Assembly (NCBI GenBank): GCA_023392635.1
Contig: JAEVYS010000068.1
Span: forward strand, 1 to 64,000
Source of the DNA: Actinomycetes bacterium
GTDB lineage: Bacteria > Actinomycetota > Actinomycetes > Propionibacteriales > Propionibacteriaceae
DNA: 64,000 nucleotides
Direction of reading: 5' to 3'
The number at the start of each line of letters is the position of its first letter. Position 1 is the first letter of the stretch. A model generated the notes under the pieces. That model searched no databases. It had not been told where the DNA came from and saw only the letters and a list, made by a program, of their open reading frames with translations. Shown here piece by piece: positions 53,054 through 61,310 of this stretch. A program made the translations under genes and the position numbers.

Positions 53054-54243
53054 GGGATCCCCTCGAACCCTCGCCGGTCCGGGTGGTGATGTGCGTCGAC
53101 ATGGACGCCTTCTACGCCTCGGTGGAGTTGCGGCGTCACCCCGAGTGGCGCGACGTGCCGATGTGGGTGGGCGGTGCCACCCGCGGCGTCGTGCTGTCGG
53201 CCAACTACCCGGCGCGCGCGTACGGCGTCCGCGGGGGAATGTCGTCGACGAAGGCGCGGCGGCTGTGCCCGCACGCCGTCTGCGCTCCTCCGGACTTCGA
53301 CGCCTACGGGGAGGTGTCGGCCGGCATCGTCGCCATCCTCGAGACGTTCACGGCTCGCGTCGAGTGCGCATCGATCGATGAGGCGTTCCTCGATCTCACC
53401 GGTGCCGAGCGGAGCACAGGGACGGCGGCCCGCCTCGGCGAGCGCATCCGCGCGCTGGTCCACGACGAGCAGGGGATCGCCTGCTCAGTCGGCATCGGAC
53501 CGAACAAGCTCGTCGCGAAGATGGCCTCGAACTCGGCCAAGCCGGACGGGCTGCTCCAGGTCGCGCCGGAGGATGTGGTGGGGTTCCTGCACCCGCAGCC
53601 GGTCGAGAACCTCTACGGCGTGGGCGAGAGCACCGCGGCCAAGCTCCGGCCGCTGGGCGTCGTGACGGTGGCCGATCTCGCCGCCCTGCCGCGCGCCCGC
53701 GTCCAGCGGGAGTTCGGCCTCCGGGCCGGGTCGCTCCTCCACGACCTGGCGTGGGGCGTCGATGCGAGCCGGGTCGTGGCACGTCCCGGCGAGCGGGGAG
53801 TCGGCAACCAGGAGACGTTCGGCCATGACGTCAGTGACCCGCTGAAGGTCCAGGCGGAGATGCTGCGGATGGTGGTGAAGGTGACCTCGCGCATGCGGGC
53901 CGCGTGCGTGCTGGGCCGGACGGTCACCCTGAACCTCCGGTTCGCGGACTTCACCACCACCTCCCGGTCGCTGACGCTGGCGGCCCCGTCCGATCTCACC
54001 GAGGACGTGTACGCCGCCGCCCTCCGCCTGTACGCAAAACTGCGGCCGGGCCGACGGCTGGTCCGCCGGGTCGGAATTCGTGTCACCGGGCTCGTCGATG
54101 CCGGGGCCGTGGCCCTGCAGCCCACGCTCGATGCCCCCGATCATGGCTGGCGGGACGCCGAACGCGCCGCTGACGACGTCATCCAGCGCTTCGGGCCCCG
54201 GGCCGTGCGGCGTGCGGTGCTCACCCGGCGTGACCGCCCCTGA
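53050..54243 (+). CDS. dinB: DNA polymerase IV (Y family)
   Basis: 397 residues. Active-site metal ligands: Asp17 and Asp19 in CVDMDAFYASVE and Asp110-Glu111 in SIDEAFLDL; steric gate Phe21-Tyr22. Conserved palm YSANYPARAYGVRGGM, thumb and little finger follow. The C-terminus (RAVRRAVLTRRDRP) has no QLxLF-type clamp-binding motif that I can see. Translesion polymerase, second gene of an SOS-controlled unit. ATG 53050 overlaps the HEPN stop. Confidence 0.93.
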   Translation: MRDPLEPSPVRVVMCVDMDAFYASVELRRHPEWRDVPMWVGGATRGVVLSANYPARAYGVRGGMSSTKARRLCPHAVCAPPDFDAYGEVSAGIVAILETFTARVECASIDEAFLDLTGAERSTGTAARLGERIRALVHDEQGIACSVGIGPNKLVAKMASNSAKPDGLLQVAPEDVVGFLHPQPVENLYGVGESTAAKLRPLGVVTVADLAALPRARVQREFGLRAGSLLHDLAWGVDASRVVARPGERGVGNQETFGHDVSDPLKVQAEMLRMVVKVTSRMRAACVLGRTVTLNLRFADFTTTSRSLTLAAPSDLTEDVYAAALRLYAKLRPGRRLVRRVGIRVTGLVDAGAVALQPTLDAPDHGWRDAERAADDVIQRFGPRAVRRAVLTRRDRP

Positions 54244-54340
54244 CGGCGTCCTTCGCGAGGGCTCCGGTTCCGTTCGGGCTTCGGCCCGCCTAGACTGGCG
54301 TTGTTCTGCAAAGGACGCCCGCGAACCAGGGGAGGCAGCC

Positions 54341-54709
54341 ATGGCGCTCTCGGAAGAGGAGCAGCGGCTCCTCGACCAGATGGAGGCCGCGCTGGCGGCT
54401 GAGGATCCGAAGCTGGCCAGCACCTTGCGGGGTACCACACACCGTTGGCAACGCCGTCGCGCCGTCCTCGCCGGTTTCGGCTTCCTGGTGGGTGTCGCCG
54501 CCCTCATCGGCGGGATGCAGGTGCACCCGGTGGTGAGCGTGATCGGTTTCGTCGTGATGCTGGCGGCCGCCGTCCTCGGCGTCACGGCCTGGCAGCAGTC
54601 CGGCGCCTCCGGGGACGGTCAGGGCGCGGGCAAGTCGGGCGGCCACTCCGAGTTCATGGGACGCATGGAGGAGCGCTGGCGCCGCAACCAGGACGACAGC
54701 AGCCTCTGA
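54341..54709 (+). CDS. DUF3040 family membrane protein
   Basis: 122 residues. Starts MALSEEEQRLLDQMEAALAAEDPKLASTLRG, the DUF3040 N-terminal helix; two membrane helices (about 45-63 and 70-88) and a charged tail follow. GGGGAGG upstream. Small actinobacterial membrane protein of unknown function, commonly located near dcw genes. Confidence 0.8.
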   Translation: MALSEEEQRLLDQMEAALAAEDPKLASTLRGTTHRWQRRRAVLAGFGFLVGVAALIGGMQVHPVVSVIGFVVMLAAAVLGVTAWQQSGASGDGQGAGKSGGHSEFMGRMEERWRRNQDDSSL

Positions 54710-54713
54710 GACG

Positions 54714-56840
54714 TCAGGCGCGGAACCTTGCCGGCCGCAATGACCGCGGCCACAGCCTTCCGGCGGTGGGCATGCCCCACCGCCGTTCGATTGCCCCGGT
54801 GACCTCCGCCACCAACCCGGCCAGCCGGGGATCGGCCAGCGGCTCGCGGTCGTAGCGGACCCTCTCGACGGCCAGGGCGAGCGAGGACAGTGCGCTCCGC
54901 CCGGCCTCGTCGAGGTCCGGGCCGAGCTCCGCGGAGACCTGCCGTGTCGTGCCGGCGGGCCAGGCCCGCCCGCGATCCAGTGCGACGGCCCTGACCTCCG
55001 CCCATGCCCCCTCACCGGCGCGGCGTGGGTCGCCCCCAGCCTGCAGGCGGATTCGTCGCTGCACCGCCCGCGTGATCAGCGGTCCGGTTGCAGCGAGCAC
55101 GGCGACGACGGCCGCGGCCACCCACGGCAGCGGGCTCGGCTGCCCGCCGTCGGTGTCGGTGGTCGTCGGTGCCGGGGCGGTGGCGCTCGGCGTCGAGGTG
55201 GACGCGCTGGCGCTCGGTGTGACGCTGCTCGCCGACGGGGTCGGGGTCGCACTGGCGGACGGCGGTGCGCCGGAGACGGCGCTGCTCGGGGTGGGATCGA
55301 CCGGGATCCAGCCGACCCCCTCCCCGAAGTACAACTCGGTCCAGGCGTGCATGTTCCGGGTCGAGACCTCCCAGTGGTCGCCGGTGCGCTTGCCGGGAAG
55401 GAAGCCGACGACCACGCGCGACGGGATCCCGAGCACCCGGGCGAGCACCGCCATGGAACCGGCGAACTGTTCGCAGTACCCGATGCGGCTGCCGAGCAGG
55501 AAGTCGTCGAGCGTTCCGAGGGTCGTGCCCTGCGAGACGGTGGTGCTGTACTGGAAGGCGCTGGAGTGCAGGAAGTCGAGGAGCGCCTTCGCCTTCACGC
55601 CTGCGTGTTCGGTGCCGGTGCGCGCCGTCAACTGCCGGGCCAGTTCCCGCACGCCCGGGGACAACTCGGACGGCAGCTGCAGGGTCAGCCCGCCGTCGCC
55701 GGGGTCGCCGGCCTCCTCCAGGGTCGGCAGCAGGGAGTCCACCGAGGGCAGCCGGGCCGTCGTCGTCTGGTACGTCAGGTTCCTGGTCGCTGTCTCCCTG
55801 CCCTTCCCGATCGCCACCACGGCCAGCGTCTTCGGGTCATAGCGCCAGTTGTCGCCCGGGACGTTGGCGCTGATGGGGAACCACGGCATCGGGAGGTACT
55901 GCCCGTCCAGCTGGCCGATCTGGACCGACGTCCGCACCGTCGCGTTGGAGACGACCCGCGGAAGGTCGCCGCCGAACTGGAGCGGCACCAGGTCGGTCGC
56001 GGTGAGGTGGAACCCCGAGGAGTCGAACACGGGCAGCGCCGCGAGCCGGAGGTACTGCCCGGCCTGGTCGGAGCTGCGGTAGGTGATCACGGTTCGGTCG
56101 CTCGGCGAGGTGATGTTGCGGATCAGGTCGACGCTCGGGTCACCGAGCTGGACGGCGCCCGGCCCGCCCGGGGTGTTCTGGTTCGTGCGTTCGGGAATCG
56201 CGAGTGAGGCGACCAGGGACCCGGTGAGGGCCAGAACGGTGGACAGGATCGCCGTGGTGAGCACTCCGCGCCGCCACCCCGCAGCGGTGGCCTGGTGCAC
56301 GCCGCTCGGGGTGCCGAGCGAATTCCGCGTGGCCGTGGCCAGCAGCAGCGCGTACGCCGCGGCGGGGAACAGGAACAGCAACGGGCTGGTTTCGGAGTAG
56401 ATGGCCAGGGTCGGCACGAGGTAGGGCAGGACCAGCACGGGGAAGGTCCAGCCCGGCGATCCCAGCCCGATCGTGAGGGTCTCGAGCAGCAGGTAGAGCG
56501 CCCAGACCCCGACGGCGCTGAACACGGCGAAACCGATCTGGAACGGCATCGGCGCGAAGGACACCTGGACGTAGGTGGTTGTCTCCACGAACAGCCGCAA
56601 CGGATCGCGGACCTCGGGTACCAGCCAGGGCACCAGCGCGACCGGTGCCAGCTGGAGGAGCCGGACGAGGGCCTCACCCGTCCCGATGCGCCGGAGCAGG
56701 AGGCCGAGGGCGGCGCTCAGGGTCACAAGGACGGCAGCGAGCAGGAGGAACGACCGGTCCTCGGTGAGCGGGGTCAGGGGGACGCCGGCGGCCAGCGCGG
56801 CGACCACCGTCGCCGCTCCCATCCGGGGGAGGCCGTTCAC
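54714..56840 (-). CDS. TgpA-family membrane transglutaminase-like protein
   Basis: 708 residues from GTG 56840, which overlaps the DUF58 stop (GTGA). About six N-terminal membrane helices, an extracytoplasmic transglutaminase core with Cys456 (IGYCEQFAGSMAVL), His498 (NMHAWTELYFG) and Asp515 (PVDPTPSS), a Ser/Thr/Pro-rich linker, one more helix and a cytoplasmic tail. All triad residues present. Third gene of MoxR-DUF58-TgpA. It probably acts on cell-envelope protein; substrate unknown. Confidence 0.85.
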   Translation of the reverse strand: MNGLPRMGAATVVAALAAGVPLTPLTEDRSFLLLAAVLVTLSAALGLLLRRIGTGEALVRLLQLAPVALVPWLVPEVRDPLRLFVETTTYVQVSFAPMPFQIGFAVFSAVGVWALYLLLETLTIGLGSPGWTFPVLVLPYLVPTLAIYSETSPLLFLFPAAAYALLLATATRNSLGTPSGVHQATAAGWRRGVLTTAILSTVLALTGSLVASLAIPERTNQNTPGGPGAVQLGDPSVDLIRNITSPSDRTVITYRSSDQAGQYLRLAALPVFDSSGFHLTATDLVPLQFGGDLPRVVSNATVRTSVQIGQLDGQYLPMPWFPISANVPGDNWRYDPKTLAVVAIGKGRETATRNLTYQTTTARLPSVDSLLPTLEEAGDPGDGGLTLQLPSELSPGVRELARQLTARTGTEHAGVKAKALLDFLHSSAFQYSTTVSQGTTLGTLDDFLLGSRIGYCEQFAGSMAVLARVLGIPSRVVVGFLPGKRTGDHWEVSTRNMHAWTELYFGEGVGWIPVDPTPSSAVSGAPPSASATPTPSASSVTPSASASTSTPSATAPAPTTTDTDGGQPSPLPWVAAAVVAVLAATGPLITRAVQRRIRLQAGGDPRRAGEGAWAEVRAVALDRGRAWPAGTTRQVSAELGPDLDEAGRSALSSLALAVERVRYDREPLADPRLAGLVAEVTGAIERRWGMPTAGRLWPRSLRPARFRA

Positions 56841-58039
56841 AGGTCGTCCTCCGACCCGAGCTCTCGCCAGGCTGCCGCCACCGGCGTGCCCGGCCCGGCG
56901 ACCACGCACCGCCAGCCCGCCTCCCGCACCCAGGCCGCCTGGCGGGCGTCCACGGCCGGAGAGTCGGAGACGAGCAGCGCCCAGCACGCCCGACCGCGCC
57001 GGCTCGCCTCGGCGAGGGCGGCGGCGTCGGCGGCGTCCACCCGTCCCAGAAGGGCCACCAAGAGCTGCCCGTCCGCGCCGCGGGTGCAGGCGGTGAGTGC
57101 CTTGCGCAGGGTCGGCGCGGAGTCCGTGCCAATCTCGGCGAGGTGCTCCAGCACCATCCCCTCCCGTCCCGGCCCGAGCCGGTGCGGGCTGAGTACCGAC
57201 CCGTCGGCCTCCGCCATGACCAGGTCGAAGCCGTCACCGAGGAGGTGGATGGCGATCGACGCCGCCGCGGCCACCGCCCACTCGAAGCGCGGGTCGTGGG
57301 CCCGCGTGGAGAACGCGTGCGCCCGGTTGTCGATCACGACGGCGGCACTCGGGTCCCACGACCGCTCCTCGCGTCGCACCATCATCTGCCCGGTCCGTGC
57401 CGTCGAGCGCCAGTGGATGCGGCGCACGTCGTCGCCCTGGCGGTACTCCCGGATCAGCACGTCGTCCGCGCTGCCGAGGCCGGTGCGCAGCAGGGTGGTG
57501 TCGGTGGCGATGCCGACCCCGGAGGCGCCGCGCAGGTTCGCCAGTGGCTCGACGGGCGGGGTGACCAGCAGCTCCGTGCGTCCCGGAATGGTCTGGCTGG
57601 ATCGGGCCAGGCCGAGCCCGTCGGCGACGCTGCGCTCGATCGGGCCGACCTGGTGGCGTCCACGCCACTGGGGCCGGACCTCGTAGCTCACGGCCTGGCG
57701 CCACATCCCCAGTCCCGCGGCGAAGCCGTACCAGCGGGCCTCGCCGAGCGCCTCGGGCAGGCGGTCGCGGACCCGGGCGACGCCGCCGAAGGTCATCCCG
57801 CCCGGGTCCAGTTCGAGGTCGACCCGGGCGACCTGGCCCACAGCGACGCGCGTCGGGTTCACCCTGCGGTCGACGGTGAGCCGTGCCGAGCCGGGGAGGA
57901 GCAGGAGCCAGCTGACCACGGGCAGCAGGACGAGGAACAGCCCCGGCCACCACAGGTCGCGCTGGCCGATCAGCACCGCGACCACGCACCAGGCGACGCC
58001 GCCGCCAAGGAGCGCCCAGCCGCGGGCCGTCAGGCTCAT
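56837..58039 (-). CDS. DUF58 family protein
   Basis: 400 residues. Two N-terminal membrane helices (GWALLGGGVAWCVVAVLIG; WPGLFLVLLPVVSWLLLL), then the DUF58 motif IREYRQGDDVRRIHWRSTARTGQMMVRREE and a VWA-like fold. Normal partner of MoxR ATPases. ATG 58039, one base after the MoxR stop; its own stop overlaps TgpA. Confidence 0.88.
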   Translation of the reverse strand: MSLTARGWALLGGGVAWCVVAVLIGQRDLWWPGLFLVLLPVVSWLLLLPGSARLTVDRRVNPTRVAVGQVARVDLELDPGGMTFGGVARVRDRLPEALGEARWYGFAAGLGMWRQAVSYEVRPQWRGRHQVGPIERSVADGLGLARSSQTIPGRTELLVTPPVEPLANLRGASGVGIATDTTLLRTGLGSADDVLIREYRQGDDVRRIHWRSTARTGQMMVRREERSWDPSAAVVIDNRAHAFSTRAHDPRFEWAVAAAASIAIHLLGDGFDLVMAEADGSVLSPHRLGPGREGMVLEHLAEIGTDSAPTLRKALTACTRGADGQLLVALLGRVDAADAAALAEASRRGRACWALLVSDSPAVDARQAAWVREAGWRCVVAGPGTPVAAAWRELGSEDDL

Positions 58040-58040
58040 G

Positions 58041-59009
58041 TCAGTGGCGTCCGGAAGGGACGGGGACGGCCTTGACGGCGGTGTGCACGAGGTCAGCGGC
58101 CACCTGGCCGGCGAGCTGGGACTGCGTGTTGAGGAGCACGCGGTGGGCGAGCGTCGGGGTCGCCAGTGCCGCGACGTCGTCCGGGATCACGTAGGTGCGC
58201 CCGTCCATGGCCGCCCTCGCCTTCGCTGCCCTGAGCAGCTGCAGCCCCGCGCGCGGCGACGCACCCAGACGTGCCTGCGGCAGGACCCGGGTCTGGTTGA
58301 CGATCGAGACCAGGTACTCCTTGACGCCGGGGTGCACGAAGACCCGGCGGACGATCTGGATGCAGCGCATCACCGCCTGCGCGTCGGTGACCGGACGGAG
58401 CGGCTCGAGCGGGTCCGACTCGCCGTGGCGGTCGAGCATCGCGACCTCGGAGGCAGGGCTCGGATAACCCATCGAGATCCGCAGCAGGAACCGGTCCCGC
58501 TGGGCCTCGGGGAGCGGGTAGGTCCCCTCCATCTCGATGGGGTTCTGGGTGGCGATCACGAGGAACGGGCGCGGCAGGGCGTGCGACGTGCCGTCCACGC
58601 TCACCCGGCGTTCCTCCATCGCCTCCAGCAGGGCCGACTGCGTCTTGGGCGAGGCACGGTTGATCTCGTCCCCGATCACCAGGTTCGCGAAGACCCCTCC
58701 TGGCTTGAACTCGAACTCCCCGGTGGACTGGTTGTAGACCGAGACGCCGGTGATGTCGCTCGGCAGCAGGTCCGGGGTGAACTGGACGCGGCGCACCGTG
58801 CAGTCGATGGCCCGGGCCAGCGACTTCGCGAGCATCGTCTTGCCGACGCCGGGCACGTCCTCGATGAGCAGGTGACCCTCGGCGAGCAGTGCAGTGATCG
58901 CCAGGTCCACCACCTCGGGCTTGCCCTCGATGACCTCCCCGACGGCGCCCCGCACGGCGCCGGCCAGGGCAAGCACCTCGGCGATCTCCTGCTCGCGATT
59001 GGCGTCCAC
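58041..59009 (-). CDS. MoxR-family AAA+ ATPase
   Basis: 322 residues. Walker A DVPGVGKT (51-58), Walker B LVIGDEINRA (111-120), sensor region FLVIATQNPIEMEGTYPLPEAQRDRFL, and the MoxR stretch SPKTQSALLEAMEERRVSVDG. First gene of the MoxR-DUF58-TgpA operon; it likely acts as a chaperone or assembly ATPase for the envelope enzyme. GTG 59009. Divergent from mraZ. Confidence 0.9.
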   Translation of the reverse strand: MDANREQEIAEVLALAGAVRGAVGEVIEGKPEVVDLAITALLAEGHLLIEDVPGVGKTMLAKSLARAIDCTVRRVQFTPDLLPSDITGVSVYNQSTGEFEFKPGGVFANLVIGDEINRASPKTQSALLEAMEERRVSVDGTSHALPRPFLVIATQNPIEMEGTYPLPEAQRDRFLLRISMGYPSPASEVAMLDRHGESDPLEPLRPVTDAQAVMRCIQIVRRVFVHPGVKEYLVSIVNQTRVLPQARLGASPRAGLQLLRAAKARAAMDGRTYVIPDDVAALATPTLAHRVLLNTQSQLAGQVAADLVHTAVKAVPVPSGRH

Positions 59010-59100
59010 GCTCTGTCTCCCCTCTGCCGCTCAACCATAGGCGGCGCGTCGAGAGCCGGTGCGGGCGGAGGTGAGCGGGCAGGAGGAAATCGGCACCATT

Positions 59101-59160
59101 TGGGGTGCCCGGTGGAGCAAAGTGGAGTATGGTGGCGGCAAGTGGAGGAGAGTGAGGAGG
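59101..59160 (+). promoter_or_regulatory. MraZ operator array
   Basis: Five direct repeats spaced exactly 10 bases: GGTGGAG (59111), AGTGGAG (59121), GGTGGCG (59131), AGTGGAG (59141), AGTGAGG (59151), consensus RGTGGAG. A TGGGG at 59101 may be a sixth. It lies just before mraZ. MraZ binds tandem T/GGG-type repeats before its own operon, so this is the autoregulatory site. Confidence 0.7.
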
Positions 59161-59169
59161 GAAGGACCC

Positions 59170-59598
59170 GTGTTCCTGGGCACCTACACCCCCAAGCTCG
59201 ACGACAAGGGTCGGTTCTTCCTGCCCGCGAAGTTCCGCGAGCAGCTGGCTGCCGGCCTGGTCATCACCCGGGCGCAGGATCGCTGCCTGGCGATCTGGCC
59301 CACCGAGGCGTTCCTCGCCGAGGTGGCGAACAGTGCGAGCGGGCCCTCCACCGTCCGCGGGGTGCGGGACTACCAGCGCATGGTGGCCTCGGGCGCTTCG
59401 GACGAACTGCCGGACAGCCAGGGCCGCGTCAGCGTCCCGGCACCCCTGCGGGCCTACGCGGGCCTGACCAAGGAGATCGTCGTGATCGGGGCCTTCAACC
59501 GCCTCGAGGTGTGGGACGCGGCGACCTGGGCGGAGTACTCGGCAGCGCAGGAAGAGGCCTTCGCGGCCTTGGACGAGGGAGCACCTGCGGTGGCGTGA
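59170..59598 (+). CDS. mraZ: Transcriptional regulator MraZ
   Basis: 142 residues from GTG 59170 after GGAAGGA; the upstream reading frame is not coding. Two AbrB-like half sites carry LDDKGRFFLPAKFREQ and DSQGRVSVPAPLRAY, the DxxGR-x-xxP signatures. Dodecameric regulator of the division/cell wall cluster. The operator repeats upstream support autoregulation. Divergent from moxR. Confidence 0.93.
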   Translation: MFLGTYTPKLDDKGRFFLPAKFREQLAAGLVITRAQDRCLAIWPTEAFLAEVANSASGPSTVRGVRDYQRMVASGASDELPDSQGRVSVPAPLRAYAGLTKEIVVIGAFNRLEVWDAATWAEYSAAQEEAFAALDEGAPAVA

Positions 59599-59614
59599 CC
59601 GCACAAGCGCCCGC

Positions 59615-59701
59615 GCGGCGTGGAGCCGGTCCGAGTCGCCGGTCCCTGGCGCACCTTCCCCGGTGCCAGGAACCGAGCAATTCGGACCGGGTCCACGCCG
59701 C
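59615..59701 (+). ncRNA. Structured RNA between mraZ and rsmH (mraW-motif candidate)
   Basis: Three stacked helices. GCGGCGTGGA (59615-59624) pairs with TCCACGCCGC (59692-59701); CCGGTCCGA (59626-59634) with TCGGACCGG (59682-59690); and an inner arm with CCTGGC and CACC facing GGTGCCAGG (59645-59669). It ends 36 bases before the rsmH start. Actinobacteria have a conserved mraW RNA motif at this position; location and structure fit, but I could not compare the consensus. Confidence 0.55.
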
Positions 59702-59736
59702 ACGGCATCCGGACGTGGGCAGAACGAGGGTCGAGC

Positions 59737-60714
59737 ATGGGTGAAGCGGACGGCAGCGGCGTGGCTGCCACCCACGTGCCCGTGCTGGCCGGACGCATCG
59801 TCGAACTCCTGTCCCCGGCGCTCGCCGCCCCGGGCTCCACCTACGTCGACGGCACCCTCGGCCTCGGCGGGCACGCGGCACTCGTCCTCGACGCCTGTCC
59901 GAACGCCCGGCTGGTCGGGATCGACCGCGACCCCTCCGCGCTCGGCGTCGCCGCGGAACGCCTGGCCAGGTTCGGGGACCGGGTCCGACTGTTCCACGCC
60001 ATCTACCACGAGCTCCCGGACGTGCTCGCCGAGGCCGGGCTCGCGTCCGTGCAGGCGATCTGTCTCGATCTCGGCCTGTCGTCGTTGCAGATCGACCGGC
60101 GCGAGCGTGGCTTCGCCTACGCGGCCGACGCCCCCCTGGACATGCGGATGGACCCGGGCTCCGACCTCAGTGCCGCGACCATCGTGAACACCTGGGCCGC
60201 CCCCGAACTGGCGCGGATACTGAGGGTCTACGGCGAGGAACGCTTCGCCGACCGGATCGCGCAGCGCATCGTCGCGGCCCGCGAGAGCGAGCCGTTCCGC
60301 AGTTCCGAGCGCCTGGTGCAGGTGATCGCTGACGCCATTCCGGCGGCCGCACGGCACACCGGCGGCCACCCTGCGAAGCGCACGTTCCAGGCGCTGCGGA
60401 TCGTGGTCAACGCCGAGCTCGAATCGCTCGCCGGCGTCCTGCCCGCCGCGCTGGCCGCGCTCGCCCCCGGCGGCCGGCTGGCGGTGCTCGCCTACCACTC
60501 GGGCGAGGACCGGTTGGTGAAGCGCGCCTTCGCCGCCGCATCCAGTGACGCCGTCCCGGCCGGCGTGCCCGCCGTTCCCGCCGGCTACCAGGCCAGGTTC
60601 AGCCTGCTCACCCGGGGCGCCGAGCGTCCCGGTCCCGCCGAGGTCGAGGCGAACCCCCGAGCCGCGTCCGCGCGGCTGCGCGCCATCGTCCGCAACCAGG
60701 AGGAGTTCCGATGA
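59737..60714 (+). CDS. rsmH: 16S rRNA (cytosine-1402-N4)-methyltransferase RsmH
   Basis: 325 residues from ATG 59737. SAM site YVDGTLGLGGHAALVL and GIDRDPSALG, then the RsmH features DLGLSSLQIDRRERGFAYAADAPLDMRMD and LAYHSGEDRLVKRAF. Typical length. It methylates the ribosomal P site. Preceded by a large RNA hairpin; the stop overlaps ftsL (ATGA). Confidence 0.95.
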   Translation: MGEADGSGVAATHVPVLAGRIVELLSPALAAPGSTYVDGTLGLGGHAALVLDACPNARLVGIDRDPSALGVAAERLARFGDRVRLFHAIYHELPDVLAEAGLASVQAICLDLGLSSLQIDRRERGFAYAADAPLDMRMDPGSDLSAATIVNTWAAPELARILRVYGEERFADRIAQRIVAARESEPFRSSERLVQVIADAIPAAARHTGGHPAKRTFQALRIVVNAELESLAGVLPAALAALAPGGRLAVLAYHSGEDRLVKRAFAAASSDAVPAGVPAVPAGYQARFSLLTRGAERPGPAEVEANPRAASARLRAIVRNQEEFR

Positions 60715-61310
60715 CGGCTCTGCCGGCCCCCCGCCCGGAACGGTCGCCCCGCCCGCCGCTGCGACCCGTCGCCCCCCGTCGTACCAGGATGGCCACGATC
60801 CCCTTCGTGATGGTGATCGCCCTGGTCATGGCCGCGGGAATGGTGGCACTTCTGGTGCTGACGACCGCGCTGCAGAACCAGTCCTTCGCGGTGCAGCAGA
60901 AGCAGCGTGAGGCCGAGCAACTCGCCGACCAGCTGTCGGCGCTGCAGTCCGACCTGGCCGACCGGCGGTCCGTCCAGAACCTGGCGGTGGCCGCCCAGCA
61001 CCTCGGCATGCGACCCAATCCCTACGGCGCCCAACTGCAGCTGCCCGATGGGACCGTGATCGGGACAGCCGTAGCTGTCACCGGGTCAGAGATCCCCAGC
61101 GTCCGCTACCTCACCCCGGAGGAGGCCGCCCTGCAGAAGGCGGCCCTCGACAAGGCGGAGGCAGAGCGCAAGGCCAAGCTGAAGGCCGAGGCGGCGGCGC
61201 GTAAGAAGGCGAAGGCGGAGGCGAAGGCCAAGGCGGAGGCGAAGGCCAAGGCCGAGGCGAAGGCCCAGGCTGAGGCCAGGGCGAAGAAGGAGAAGGGGAA
61301 GCGGCCGTGA
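60711..61310 (+). CDS. ftsL: FtsL-like cell division protein
   Basis: 199 residues. Cytoplasmic Pro/Arg-rich N-terminus, one membrane helix (about 29-50), then a coiled coil (LQNQSFAVQQKQREAEQLADQLSALQSDLADR). The last 55 residues are an Ala/Lys/Glu low-complexity helix (repeats of KAEAKAK). Sequence similarity in FtsL is poor; the position between rsmH and ftsI and the topology decide the call. The stop overlaps the ftsI GTG. Confidence 0.8.
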   Translation: MTALPAPRPERSPRPPLRPVAPRRTRMATIPFVMVIALVMAAGMVALLVLTTALQNQSFAVQQKQREAEQLADQLSALQSDLADRRSVQNLAVAAQHLGMRPNPYGAQLQLPDGTVIGTAVAVTGSEIPSVRYLTPEEAALQKAALDKAEAERKAKLKAEAAARKKAKAEAKAKAEAKAKAEAKAQAEARAKKEKGKRP

